51,104 nt of DNA from a virus. Shown here piece by piece: positions 28,215 to 37,213 of this stretch (positions are counted from its first letter, which is position 1; the number at the start of each line of letters is the position of its first letter). The DNA is taken from positions 1-51,104 of the IMG/VR virus record IMGVR_UViG_3300025132_000055; one strand, written 5' to 3'. The position numbers and the translations under genes were made by a program. Under the pieces are notes generated by a model. That model was not told the DNA's origin and ran no database searches. It worked only from the letters and a program-made list of their open reading frames with translations.

Positions 28215-28975
28215 GAACGGCCCCCTTTCTTTCTATTTTTTATGATATGGTCTAAGTTGTAGATTGGTTTATAGTCATGCATGGTCTCACGATAAGCATG
28301 CTCTATTTTGATTGGATAATGGTTTGGTGCTCCATTTGGGCGATAACCATTACTTGTGCCATTTATTCCAGCATTTTTCATCATTTTTAAGGTTTTTAGC
28401 CTTGCCATGCCCTCAGTGCTATGAACGTCTAAAAGTTGATTTTTGGGCATATATGAGGCGGCACAGACATCTCTTTTATTAGAGTTTGAACCAATGCGAT
28501 TTGGCCTGTAGAAATGTAAAGTATGCACAAACTGATGTGCGTTATCGTGCAACATGTTGTACTGGTGATTATTGCCGGAGCGAACATGAAACCAGTCATA
28601 AACATGCACATTGTTATAATCCACCTCTTCAAAAGCCACACCTTTGTCAAAAGTTATCTTGATGCGCTTGTTATGCTCGGTGACCAAAGTAACCTTATCT
28701 TTTTCTTTTCTATTGGTCACCACTATGTTTGGCATGATTATCTGTCCGGTCATTGACATAAGGAATGTAAGCCTATCCCACATCTCCGACTTATAGATCT
28801 TTCGCTTATTGTCATAGCCCAAGAACTTGACTTCTTCGCTATATTCAAATGTGTCAAGCTCAAACGGATAAAGGCGCTCAATAAGGAGCACCTGTTCGTC
28901 GTTAAGAAAGCTATGTAAAAGGCATTCGAGAGAGCCGCCAAAGTTTAACTTGTCAAAGTGATATTCCGTATTCAC
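28133..28975 (-). CDS. Protein of unknown function (GTG start)
   Basis: 280 aa from GTG with GGAGGAACAA upstream. NFGGSLECLLHSFLNDEQVL, a middle beta region and His/Tyr-rich segment (NHQYNMLHDNAHQFVHTLHF), then RPNRIGSN and a basic C-terminus (KKGGRSWNLAKKLFRHKQ). No family recognised. Its constant pairing with the nucleotidyltransferase-like gene downstream, with a long overlap, suggests a shared pathway. Confidence 0.72.
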   Translation of the reverse strand: MNTEYHFDKLNFGGSLECLLHSFLNDEQVLLIERLYPFELDTFEYSEEVKFLGYDNKRKIYKSEMWDRLTFLMSMTGQIIMPNIVVTNRKEKDKVTLVTEHNKRIKITFDKGVAFEEVDYNNVHVYDWFHVRSGNNHQYNMLHDNAHQFVHTLHFYRPNRIGSNSNKRDVCAASYMPKNQLLDVHSTEGMARLKTLKMMKNAGINGTSNGYRPNGAPNHYPIKIEHAYRETMHDYKPIYNLDHIIKNRKKGGRSWNLAKKLFRHKQISTLQESFQLPASL

Positions 28976-29646
28976 TTGTTCCTCCGTCTTTCTCTCCTTC
29001 TTCTTGCTAATTCCCTTTTTCTTTCAATCTCTCTCTGTCTGTTAAGAGCGTCCAACTCTGCTTGTCTCTTTTGGAAGGCAGATGTCTGTGAGATTGCGAC
29101 ATTCTTCTCAAAACGGCTCCTGAGTTCGGGTGGGACTTCTTGCCCTTTGGTCAGTGACCAGTTGGGCCTAATGTAATAAATATATACTTCTTCTTGGTCT
29201 GCATCCGATGGTGCTTCATGGGTTATGGGCATACCAATTTGTTCCAAAGTAAAATCGATCTTCTCAACCGCAGAGTCCGTAACCATAGGCTGGTTGTCGT
29301 ATAATGTACCCGTTATTCCGTGATGACCTTTACCAACAGTGTCAAACTTGCTTTTGCCAGAATATATATATCTCATAATATTCAAATCTCTAGCTGCTTG
29401 GATCTTATCCTCTGGCTTTATATTTTCCGCTAACCACTCGATATCACCCGTTCTTTTAGAATTAACCATGAATTGGCCAAACCAAACCTTAAATGTTGAT
29501 CTGAAGTCTTCTTGGCCCATGGCTGCTGTGATTGCTCTGTTATACTTCTGGTCTTTTGGGCTTATCTTTGATAGCTCTCTTGGAACATCACCAAAATACT
29601 TTTTAGTCGGTGCTGTCTCGTTTAGCCATTTTTTCCATTTCTTCAT
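28972..29646 (-). CDS. Protein of unknown function with basic tail
   Basis: 224 aa. It starts MKKWKKWLNETAPTKKYFGD, has a globular middle (FRSTFKVWFGQFMVNSK and onward) and ends in a strongly basic arginine-rich helix (REIERKRELARRRRERRRNK). The basic tail could bind DNA or RNA or act in capsid entry. ATGA-type overlap with the next gene. No family recognised. Confidence 0.7.
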   Translation of the reverse strand: MKKWKKWLNETAPTKKYFGDVPRELSKISPKDQKYNRAITAAMGQEDFRSTFKVWFGQFMVNSKRTGDIEWLAENIKPEDKIQAARDLNIMRYIYSGKSKFDTVGKGHHGITGTLYDNQPMVTDSAVEKIDFTLEQIGMPITHEAPSDADQEEVYIYYIRPNWSLTKGQEVPPELRSRFEKNVAISQTSAFQKRQAELDALNRQREIERKRELARRRRERRRNK

Positions 29647-29866
29647 CTTTTGTCATCCTAAATAAAAATTCTCTGGGTATTCCTTTTATTACTTCGTCAC
29701 CCACTAACAAATCGTATGCTTCATAGTAAGTAGTAGTGGGAGAAGACAGCGGTGTCATTAAATCGTATGGACCTGATAGTATAATACCAACTGAACATAG
29801 CTTGTCGCCATGTATTAGCTTACCAAAGTCACTTAGCTTGACCAACTCGCCTTTCTTAAATTCCAC
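29603..29866 (-). CDS. GDLV-family SH3-like protein (GTG start)
   Basis: 87 aa from GTG: MEFKKGELVKLSDFGKLIHG, then KLCSVGIILSGPYDLM ... YYEAYDLLVGDEVIKGIPREFLFRM. GELV replaces GDLV, and GIIL and YDLLVGDE keep the strand order. Overlaps the end of the downstream gene by 44 bases and ThyX upstream by 11. It shows that the family also occurs inside the nucleotide-metabolism region. Confidence 0.7.
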   Translation of the reverse strand: MEFKKGELVKLSDFGKLIHGDKLCSVGIILSGPYDLMTPLSSPTTTYYEAYDLLVGDEVIKGIPREFLFRMTKDEEMEKMAKRDSTD

Positions 29867-30587
29867 CTCTCTGTTTCCTATATGATTCTACAGCAACTGG
29901 CCATAGCTCTGTTGCAATGTCAAGGCATGCCAATGCTACCTTTTGTATCTCCCATTGAGCACCTTCGTGAGTACGAAGACTAATAAACTTGATCAAATTG
30001 TTTAAATTTACTGTTCCGTAATATTCTGTATATAAGTTTTGCGGAAGTACTCCTCTTGCCTGCTCTCTACAGACGCCCCTCTCTATTAGCTTCTTGAAAA
30101 GCTCCATACTCTTCATATGATGCTCTATTATCGCAGCAGATGCATGGCGCACAGAGGTTGGGTAAAGAGTGATGCCCATACTGTATGACATATCTGGATT
30201 GATGAGTTCATCCGGGTTTGAGGCTTGTCTGTTGGACTCATGTTGAGTTCTGAACATCTTGGGCTCGTAAAACCTCATGTCTTTGTCTGTGTATCTTCTT
30301 GAGATTTCGTTGTAGCTCCACGTCCGATGGCGGTGATGCTGAGAGCGAACAAAAAGAGGGACAGTAAATTTGAAAGTAACAAGATTATGCTCCAAGGTTG
30401 AGGTATGCTTATGCTTGATAAGGTAATTAATAAGTCGCTTGTCACGCCTATCCAAATCAGACTTTTGCACACCAAAGCTAACCCTAGCACTGTTAACGAT
30501 GGTAATGTCACTGCCCATATGATCAACGTAATCCACGCAACCAATGTCATCATCGTATATTTTAATTGATTTTTCATATTTAGTCAT
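29856..30587 (-). CDS. thyX: Flavin-dependent thymidylate synthase ThyX
   Basis: 243 aa. The ThyX signature RHRTWSYNEISRRY (about residues 85-98, RHRxxSxNExSxRY) binds FAD and dUMP; HTSTLEHNLVTFKF and QARGVLPQNLYTEYYGTVNL are further family motifs. It methylates dUMP to dTMP with methylene-tetrahydrofolate and NAD(P)H. Together with dUTPase (17398..17835) and the RNR it forms a dTTP supply route. Ribosome-binding site is weak; the start overlaps the stop of 30580..31494. Confidence 0.95.
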   Translation of the reverse strand: MTKYEKSIKIYDDDIGCVDYVDHMGSDITIVNSARVSFGVQKSDLDRRDKRLINYLIKHKHTSTLEHNLVTFKFTVPLFVRSQHHRHRTWSYNEISRRYTDKDMRFYEPKMFRTQHESNRQASNPDELINPDMSYSMGITLYPTSVRHASAAIIEHHMKSMELFKKLIERGVCREQARGVLPQNLYTEYYGTVNLNNLIKFISLRTHEGAQWEIQKVALACLDIATELWPVAVESYRKQRGGI

Positions 30588-31494
30588 TATTGTTCTTAAT
30601 CATCTCTACTAGTTTTTTCTTTTCGCCGAGCATCATCTTTCTGTGTCGCCATCTGGAACTGCCCATTCTATCCCCATCATTTATTTTATTGCTTCTTTCA
30701 TTGATAGTCTCAACCAGCTTCTTTGCTTCAGGAGTATTTGGCACATCAGATTCTTTGATTGAGATATATGTCTCTCTCATATATTTTGGATTTCTTGGAT
30801 TAGACATCGGTGATGTTATCTTCCCCTTATTGCCTGCTTCAAAGTCAAAGTCCATAGAGAACTTAGGGCCAGCTTTTTCACCCTTTGATGGAACAGCACT
30901 ATAAAAGTTTTGCTTTCCGGCCATTTTTGAAAAGTCATTCATGTCGGTAGTCTGCTGGCCGACGGTGTAAGATGGACTTGGTGGTACAATATACATCTCA
31001 CCATACTGCTCAATGGGATAATTGGGATCTTGTTGCGTTTCTCCAAAATCAACATAACACATTTGATGTAATATTTTATCTTGCGGAGTAGGCGCAGGAT
31101 CTTGCCTTACTGAATATACGAACGATTCCTGAGCATATTTATAACAGTAGAACACTGCTTCTTCTGCTGACATATGGGGAATAATATATGAATCTTCAGG
31201 ATCTCCATACTTCCCTTGGATAAAACGATACCCAAACCCGGCAGTATTCATATCAGCAATAAATGCAGCCTTTCTGGCTTGATTTTGCTCTGCTGGGAAG
31301 TTTTTCTTAGCGTGTGGGTTCATTGGGCTCATAATAACAACCTGATCGACTGATCCTACTTCGCCGGTAAACAAGTCCATGATGCGTCCATACTGACTCC
31401 ACTGGGTTGCCTCAGATAATAGCCATGTCTCTTTCTTTCTCTCGCCAATCACTTCTGTGATCATTCTCTTGAGTGTTTCCTTATTCAATTTCAT
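30580..31494 (-). CDS. Protein of unknown function with N-terminal MKL-x-x-LxxMI tag
   Basis: 304 aa. N-terminus MKLNKETLKRMITEVIGERK repeats the pattern MKLTNEVLEKMILEE of 12556..14073. The body has MSPMNPHAKKNFPAEQNQAR and AAFIADMNTAGFGYRFIQGK, resembling small ADP-ribose or nucleotide-handling folds, but no motif is decisive. C-terminus is basic (SSRWRHRKMMLGEKKKLVEM). GGGAGAATATC lies before the ATG. Confidence 0.7.
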   Translation of the reverse strand: MKLNKETLKRMITEVIGERKKETWLLSEATQWSQYGRIMDLFTGEVGSVDQVVIMSPMNPHAKKNFPAEQNQARKAAFIADMNTAGFGYRFIQGKYGDPEDSYIIPHMSAEEAVFYCYKYAQESFVYSVRQDPAPTPQDKILHQMCYVDFGETQQDPNYPIEQYGEMYIVPPSPSYTVGQQTTDMNDFSKMAGKQNFYSAVPSKGEKAGPKFSMDFDFEAGNKGKITSPMSNPRNPKYMRETYISIKESDVPNTPEAKKLVETINERSNKINDGDRMGSSRWRHRKMMLGEKKKLVEMIKNNND

Positions 31495-31780
31495 TAGATA
31501 TTCTCCCATAAATGTAATTTTCTAATATTAAATAGAAAGAATAATCACTAATTTCTACTTTATGCAGCATTCTTCTTTCAACAAGAACAACATCGTTTAA
31601 TGATAACTCATCACGCAATTTCGAATCTGCTGATACTTCGATAACAAGCGCCTTGACAAAGGGACTCTCTGGTTTCTTATAATCAGATGGCAAAACTACC
31701 AAACTATTTTGCTTTTCTTCTTTGTCTTCAATAATACTAACAACCAAGTGTCGGTTGTATGGTGTGAAAAATGCACTCAT
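31481..31780 (-). CDS. GroES-like co-chaperonin (gp31-like)
   Basis: 99 aa from the ATG behind GGAGGCACA. Layout matches GroES: FFTPYNRHLVVSIIEDKEEK (core strand), a loop then SLVVLPSDYKK where the mobile loop ends, VKALVIEVSADS, LNDVVLVERRMLHKVEI and FYLILENYIYGRI. Size and strand order are those of GroES or T4 gp31. It would cap GroEL; the phage GroEL is 19 kb downstream. Sequence divergence is high, so the call rests on pattern. Confidence 0.7.
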   Translation of the reverse strand: MSAFFTPYNRHLVVSIIEDKEEKQNSLVVLPSDYKKPESPFVKALVIEVSADSKLRDELSLNDVVLVERRMLHKVEISDYSFYLILENYIYGRISNEIE

Positions 31781-31793
31781 TGTGCCTCCGTTG

Positions 31794-33650
31794 TTATATG
31801 ATTTCACAGGCTCCACCAGCACAAGCTAGTTCGCCTTTTAAGTCAGTGTTGTCATCAGACTCCACTATTTCACCCAAATTAACATTAACTAGCGATTTGA
31901 GCATTTGGTCATAATCTTCTTCACTACAATCTTCAAATGGTGCTTGCTTGTAGCTGTGGTCAGAAAATGGCAGTATTGAAAGGCCATTGTAATATTTGCG
32001 GTTGTCCCACATCCAATCGCCAACAACTGACCACTCATTCTGCTTGACTGTGATTGTGGCGGAGACATTATTAGTGTTTTGGCCTTTACGGTGACCAGTC
32101 GTTACCCAATCCGTATGCACACGCTTTACACGCTCCAAGAGATCAATCGCCGATTCTGCTCTTGTGATAGCGCCTTCTGGTGCTTTTTGTGGAACAGAAA
32201 TGACTGCTGTGTCATGCGGTCTGAAGTATTCGTCTTCAACTAACTCTGGGTGGCTTGTCGACAAGTAATTGTAAATTGCCTCGTTCTTTCCGACTCTAAT
32301 TCTACGTATATAGTAGTCGTTGTGCCAAGCGTGAATTCCGCTTGAAGTGCCTAGCACAAGCGAAGTGGTGCCTGCTGGCTTTGTCGTGGTACAGCGGGAA
32401 GCTGGTCCTATTCCGATTAAGTCGGCAACTCTCTTGTTCTCTGTCTTTACTGCTTCAGAGGCTGCTGTCATGTCTAGGTCGAGAACAGCACCGGATGCAA
32501 TACCAGTCATTGATACGCCTATCAAATAATCTTTTTCAGTGTTTCTTTGCCAGACGGGACGAAGATAGTGAAAGTCTGTGTAAGAGGCTTGAAGTGTGCC
32601 AATCAGTGACGCAGCTTTTGCTCGTGCTTCGTACTCCTGCTGGGTGGTGATATCACTCACATTCACCTCTGTTAGATTACAAAATTGATAAGGTCTTAAG
32701 CTAATCTCACAGCAAGGGTTGCAACCATACTCTTTGTCGTTTGTAAAGTAAATACCGGGCTCTCCGGCGCCAGATGCCTTAATGCGTTCCCAGAGGTCCA
32801 TAAACTGTGTCTTTTTAATTCTATGTCTCATGATAACAACTGAGTTATTGGCACGGCCACGTTGTGGGTTCTTCTCCCACCAATTACCAGCTTTAGCTGC
32901 GATCATCTCGTCATCATCAATTGAAAATAAGGAAATCAAAGCAGCACGACGTATGCCGCCTGCTAATACAGCGTCAGCAACGTGACATACAATATCATGC
33001 ACTTCAATTGTGCTAAGCTTGTCGCCATTCTCTTTCGAATCTAAAATACCTTGGATCTTTATTAGGCACTCTTTTAGTGGCTGTGGTCCCGGAGCCTTAC
33101 CTCCGCTAGTCACAAGTCGCTCGCCTTTTGCCCTAATGTCAGAAAAATCAAAACGCAGCTTGGACGTTCCCTTAAAGTATGATTTAATCAATGCAGTAAC
33201 AGCATCAGACCACCCTTCAATAGAATCGCCAATCAGAAAACGTCTAGCTCTCTTCATATTTGGCTTAAGTATTGATGGTAGTTTTTCGACATGATGGTTC
33301 TGTACTGAGTATCCGACACCAGTGCCACCGAGAAGTAAAAACATAATTTCACCAAATACTCGCAAATCATCGATAGGAGCATATGCGCAGTTAAATATTC
33401 TATTTGGGCTGATCTCGATTGGCTTACCGGCAAACTGCATTGATCGCATTGAAGGCAAAATCTTTTTATCATAAACAAATCGATAAGCCTCTTCTATCTC
33501 CTTCTTGAGGTTGGGAAATTTTTTAATATGCATTTGCATATTTCTGGTTACTAATTCGTTCCAGTTTTCCCTCCTATTTTCTTCATGCAAGTATCTTGCA
33601 TATTTCATATGGACAGTTATGTCCGACAATATTTCATTTGCTACACTCAT
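31794..33650 (-). CDS. nrdJ: Class II (adenosylcobalamin-dependent) ribonucleotide reductase
   Basis: 618 aa, shorter than the about 740-aa monomeric RTPR type. FNCAYAPIDD, GGTGVGYSVQ, SGAGEPGIYFTND, NPCCEISLRPYQFCNLTEVN (active-site cysteine region), TTKPAGTTSLVLGTSSGIH and a C-terminal CAGGAC redox pair identify a coenzyme-B12-dependent reductase. It reduces ribonucleotides to deoxyribonucleotides without needing oxygen or a second subunit; needs B12 from the host. Cyanophages and other marine phages carry the same class. Confidence 0.93.
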   Translation of the reverse strand: MSVANEILSDITVHMKYARYLHEENRRENWNELVTRNMQMHIKKFPNLKKEIEEAYRFVYDKKILPSMRSMQFAGKPIEISPNRIFNCAYAPIDDLRVFGEIMFLLLGGTGVGYSVQNHHVEKLPSILKPNMKRARRFLIGDSIEGWSDAVTALIKSYFKGTSKLRFDFSDIRAKGERLVTSGGKAPGPQPLKECLIKIQGILDSKENGDKLSTIEVHDIVCHVADAVLAGGIRRAALISLFSIDDDEMIAAKAGNWWEKNPQRGRANNSVVIMRHRIKKTQFMDLWERIKASGAGEPGIYFTNDKEYGCNPCCEISLRPYQFCNLTEVNVSDITTQQEYEARAKAASLIGTLQASYTDFHYLRPVWQRNTEKDYLIGVSMTGIASGAVLDLDMTAASEAVKTENKRVADLIGIGPASRCTTTKPAGTTSLVLGTSSGIHAWHNDYYIRRIRVGKNEAIYNYLSTSHPELVEDEYFRPHDTAVISVPQKAPEGAITRAESAIDLLERVKRVHTDWVTTGHRKGQNTNNVSATITVKQNEWSVVGDWMWDNRKYYNGLSILPFSDHSYKQAPFEDCSEEDYDQMLKSLVNVNLGEIVESDDNTDLKGELACAGGACEII

Positions 33651-35009
33651 TTATTTACCTCTTGATTCTGCGTATTTGTTTCTTAAATATGATAGATTCT
33701 CTTTTGATGACATTTGTGGTTTATCATCGTCTTCATCGGCTCTATCTAAAACCTTTATCGATACATTTGAAGTATCCATAAATAACGGGAATACCAATCC
33801 GTCTGGTCCATTTCTGTTCTTAGCGACAAAAAATCTTCCTGTATTAGCTTGTTTATCCTGCGCCGTTCTCGATAGCGAGAATATAAAGTCCGCAACAAAA
33901 CACTTGTTGAACGCTTCAGAGATCGACTCCATTGTAATAACTTCTGCATTTAGCCCACCCCTATTAGTCTGAGAGCATGTCCATACGGGACATTGATAAT
34001 GTTGAGCGATTCCTCGCAACTCTTCATATATTCCTTCCAAGTCATGACGTTTCTCGCCATAGCTCTTTACTGGCTTTAGTAGATCAGCATAATCAACAAT
34101 CACCATATCCGGCTTAATACCACGCTTTTTCAAGCGCTCTAAATGACTTTTAAGAGTTAGTGCGCTTGCTGATTTCGTTGGATATTCCTTTATAATTAGG
34201 TGGCCTTTAACGTCTTTTACCTGTTCGACAATATTAATTTTATTTCTTAAATGGTCACCAAGCTTAACTCCCGTGAGACAGCAATCAAATCGTTGACCAA
34301 CAACAGTGTCAGCCAATTCAAGCGTATAATAAACAACTGTTTTTCCTTCCTTGAGAGCGGTAGCCCCAAGGTGGACCATAAGCATTGATTTACCAGCGCC
34401 TGTTGGGGCGATTGCAACACCAAGCTCTGCTTTGCCTAATCCACCATTGCATATATCATCAAAGCGACTCCATCCAGTTGTGACTGGGTCTCTCGATTTA
34501 ATTCGAAAGCGTTCATCAATATCCATATGCCAGTCGTGACCAAAATCAACATTTGTGCCAAGCTTCATGGCGTTTTCAATGACTGCCTGTATTTCTTCAA
34601 ACGAGGAACTCTTAAGCAGCTTTACGGATTCAATCATAGCCTTTTTCAGAACCTGCTTTCTACAGAAGTCGATCGCATTATCTTTGATAAATTCAGAACC
34701 TGATACTTCATCTTGCTGAATGACTTTAGAATAGAATTGTCTTAGCTGCTTTTGGCACGCTTCAGTGTAAGCGCCGAGGCCGGAGGTAATATTGGAAGCC
34801 ATTATCTCATAAGATGGATGTTGTCTATATTTTGTTCTGTAGTCTAATAGCATCTGTACGAATACTTTAAGATGCTCATATTGTAAGAATTCTACGTTCA
34901 GTACCTCTGAAATCTGGTCGCAGAATGTTCTGTCCTGTATCATTAAATGGCACAGGTTCTCTTGAAATGATTTTCCAAACTTTTGAAATGTCTCTTGTTT
35001 GTGTTCCAT
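33651..35009 (-). CDS. DnaB/gp41-type replicative helicase
   Basis: 452 aa. Helical N-terminal domain (residues 1-150), then a RecA-type ATPase: Walker A APTGAGKS (201-208), Walker B MVIVDYADLL, and WTCSQTNRGG sensor region. Matches T4 gp41/DnaB hexameric 5'-3' helicases. It unwinds DNA at the fork ahead of the phage polymerase. Start supported by GGAGGGTAAT. No separate helicase loader or primase was seen in the window. Confidence 0.9.
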   Translation of the reverse strand: MEHKQETFQKFGKSFQENLCHLMIQDRTFCDQISEVLNVEFLQYEHLKVFVQMLLDYRTKYRQHPSYEIMASNITSGLGAYTEACQKQLRQFYSKVIQQDEVSGSEFIKDNAIDFCRKQVLKKAMIESVKLLKSSSFEEIQAVIENAMKLGTNVDFGHDWHMDIDERFRIKSRDPVTTGWSRFDDICNGGLGKAELGVAIAPTGAGKSMLMVHLGATALKEGKTVVYYTLELADTVVGQRFDCCLTGVKLGDHLRNKINIVEQVKDVKGHLIIKEYPTKSASALTLKSHLERLKKRGIKPDMVIVDYADLLKPVKSYGEKRHDLEGIYEELRGIAQHYQCPVWTCSQTNRGGLNAEVITMESISEAFNKCFVADFIFSLSRTAQDKQANTGRFFVAKNRNGPDGLVFPLFMDTSNVSIKVLDRADEDDDKPQMSSKENLSYLRNKYAESRGK

Positions 35010-35030
35010 ATTACCCTCCGAGTGTAATAA

Positions 35031-36011
35031 CTATATAATATTTTTTCTAAATACCGACCACAAGTCGGTTAGCTTGAGTGACCCTTGTCCGTCCTCCATA
35101 AGCATTTGTGTTACTTTGCTCATAGAATACAATGGGTTAAAGTCCTTTATCGTGTTGTCTATTTTCTTTCTTCCCGTGAAAGAAATATTAGGTTCATACA
35201 ATTGCATGATGTCATAATTACTTATAACACGTTCTTTGAATTCTAGCAACTTTTTATGTACACTTTTTTTATCTGTGGTCATAAAGCAATGTGTAAAAAT
35301 CTCGTCACAAGAGTATTGTTGCTCTGTTTCAAGGAAAGGAAAATATTTTGCTACTGTCTTCATTCCAATTCTAGGTACGCCTATAAGATTATCAGATTTA
35401 TCACCCTCAATGGCTCGAACAAGGGCAAAGTTATTTGGGTGAATTCCAAACTTCATTTCTATCTGTTTGCCGTTAATCAGGACTTTTTGTATAGGACGCC
35501 ATATAAAAGTGTTAGGTTCGCCACACAACTGGTAGAAGTCCTTATCAGATGAGACAATAATCTTATTCCAATTTTTATATTTTTTGTTTTTGTATACATA
35601 AGCGATTACATCATCTGCCTCGACATAATCATGCATTAGCTGGACAACAGGCATCTCGTTTAGATACTCATGGACTCTGAGTTGTTGATCTCTTCTATTC
35701 TTGTAAGTGTCTTCCTCTGAAAGCTCAATCATTCTGCGGTTAAAACGCACAGGTCTCCTGCCTTGCTTATAGGCTTTGTTCTTTTGTCTTTTCTTCTCTG
35801 AACCTCCGTGACCATCCCAAACCACAACTACCTCGTGTGGCCGGAAATCACGACACAATTTTTGCAGAGATTTAATGAAACCAACGGTGCCACCATTGGG
35901 CATACCTTTCGGGTTCATGCTTGGTATAATTGTATACGATCTCAAAAACATATTAAGTGCGTCGATAATTAACACACGCTTTGAATCTGATAATTCTATT
36001 GCTTTTCTCAT
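35031..36011 (-). CDS. 5'-3' exonuclease, T4 RNase H/FEN-like
   Basis: 326 aa from the ATG behind GGAGGTAAA. RVLIIDALNMFLRSY carries the first metal Asp; VVWDGHGGSEKKRQKNKAYK, EADDVIAY, SSDKDFYQL and GDKSDNLIGVPRIGMKTVAK (helix-three-turn-helix) follow in the order of T4 RNase H and the 5'-nuclease domain of Pol I. It removes RNA primers and flaps. It is transcribed from the promoter at 36030..36058, separate from recA by a terminator. Confidence 0.9.
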   Translation of the reverse strand: MRKAIELSDSKRVLIIDALNMFLRSYTIIPSMNPKGMPNGGTVGFIKSLQKLCRDFRPHEVVVVWDGHGGSEKKRQKNKAYKQGRRPVRFNRRMIELSEEDTYKNRRDQQLRVHEYLNEMPVVQLMHDYVEADDVIAYVYKNKKYKNWNKIIVSSDKDFYQLCGEPNTFIWRPIQKVLINGKQIEMKFGIHPNNFALVRAIEGDKSDNLIGVPRIGMKTVAKYFPFLETEQQYSCDEIFTHCFMTTDKKSVHKKLLEFKERVISNYDIMQLYEPNISFTGRKKIDNTIKDFNPLYSMSKVTQMLMEDGQGSLKLTDLWSVFRKNII

Positions 36012-36029
36012 TTTACCTCCAATATATAT

Positions 36030-36058
36030 AATATAACCCGTTCTACCTACTTTGTCAA
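36030..36058 (-). promoter_or_regulatory. sigma70-type promoter for the 5'-3' nuclease gene
   Basis: Minus strand: -35 TTGACA (36053..36058), 17-base spacer, -10 TATATT (36030..36035), 19 bases before the ATG. It starts directly after the T-tract of the recA terminator. Confidence 0.8.
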
Positions 36059-36059
36059 G

Positions 36060-36093
36060 AAAAAAATGCCCCCGATCCAAAAGACCGGAGGCA
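36060..36093 (-). terminator. Rho-independent terminator after recA/uvsX
   Basis: Minus strand: TGCCTCCGGTC pairs with GATCGGGGGCA (36067..36093; 11 bp with two G-T pairs), a 5-base loop, then seven T. Placed between the uvsX stop (36120) and the next promoter, so it separates the recombinase transcript from the nuclease gene. Confidence 0.85.
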
Positions 36094-36119
36094 CCCAAAT
36101 ATCACAACAAGAAGTAATA

Positions 36120-37199
36120 TTATGTTTTATATTTATCAACCATAACTTCATTTAACAAATCAATAACAGCGTTTCTAAAATCTTCTTGTTTTAGTTTATC
36201 TTTCCACTGCTTTGATTGAAATTTCAAGGGTTTTCCCTCTTTTGGTGTAATGGTATACCAAGCACCAGCAACGCTAAAATTCGGGGATTTCGAACGCTTT
36301 AGAATCTCTAGCCAAGACTCTTCGTCTTGGATACCAATCTCAGAACCCCACATGATTTTGAATTCGCAATCACGACCTTCAGAACCAAAGCGAGATTTTT
36401 TAATCAAGCATCTAACTTGAGATCCAACCCTTACCCCATCTTCATCGATAGCGAAGGAAGCTTTCGACTTTCTCTTTGTAAGCCAGATACGGAGAGAAGA
36501 GAAATATTCGATTGCCTTGCCGCCCGGAGCCATAAATGGTTCAACAAGAGCCATCATTGGGTTTGAAGAAATATTAGTCTTCAATTGGTTGATAAGAATA
36601 AGTGTTGATTCGGTATTGGCGAGGGGGATTGTAAGTTTTGGGAATGCTTTTGAAAAGATACGAGGTTTAACAGCCATTGACGACTGAGGATTAAAATCAC
36701 CTTCTAAGTCCTTTTCTGAGGGCGTTGCGGCCACTGAGTCCCAAATAAATAGAACACGTGCTCCTGAATATTCATTCATGATGTATTCCATTGTATTTAA
36801 TACGTTTTCAACACTTATGGCTTGCTGATAGAGCATTTGGTCTTTAATGCAACCTGCTCTTTCTAAGAACAAAGGGTCAATAGCTGACTCTGAGTCGAAA
36901 TAAACAACAAACATGCCTTTCTTCTGGGCATTCGCTGCTATCTGTGCTGCCATGAAAGATTTACCTGAGCCAGACAAGCCAGCTAACTCAGTAATCTTAC
37001 CGACAGGGATTCCTGCTTCATTACCGGGATTGATAATCAAGTCTAACCATTTAGATCCGGTGGGAATCCAATCCTTTACGGATACCGGATCTGATTTCGA
37101 AAGATCATGGGCAACTTCAATACCCATCTTTTTATTGATCTTTTTTGCTAATTCTGATACGTTAATTTTACCAGTTTTCATTTTTAATACTTGCCCCAC
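36120..37199 (-). CDS. uvsX: RecA/UvsX-type recombinase (GTG start)
   Basis: 359 aa. Walker A GLSGSGKS (74-81), FDSESAID (RecA-type catalytic Glu), LFIWDSVAATP (Walker B), TLILINQLKTN and MAPGGKAIEYFSSLRIWL. It forms a filament on ssDNA for strand exchange, double-strand-break repair and recombination-dependent replication. Starts at GTG with AAGGAG 5 bases upstream. The neighbours are a GHKL ATPase and gp32-like protein, i.e. the standard T4-type recombination set with an unusual addition. UvsX versus RecA cannot be settled by eye. Confidence 0.93.
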   Translation of the reverse strand: MGQVLKMKTGKINVSELAKKINKKMGIEVAHDLSKSDPVSVKDWIPTGSKWLDLIINPGNEAGIPVGKITELAGLSGSGKSFMAAQIAANAQKKGMFVVYFDSESAIDPLFLERAGCIKDQMLYQQAISVENVLNTMEYIMNEYSGARVLFIWDSVAATPSEKDLEGDFNPQSSMAVKPRIFSKAFPKLTIPLANTESTLILINQLKTNISSNPMMALVEPFMAPGGKAIEYFSSLRIWLTKRKSKASFAIDEDGVRVGSQVRCLIKKSRFGSEGRDCEFKIMWGSEIGIQDEESWLEILKRSKSPNFSVAGAWYTITPKEGKPLKFQSKQWKDKLKQEDFRNAVIDLLNEVMVDKYKT

Positions 37200-37213
37200 G
37201 GTTACTCCTTTTT

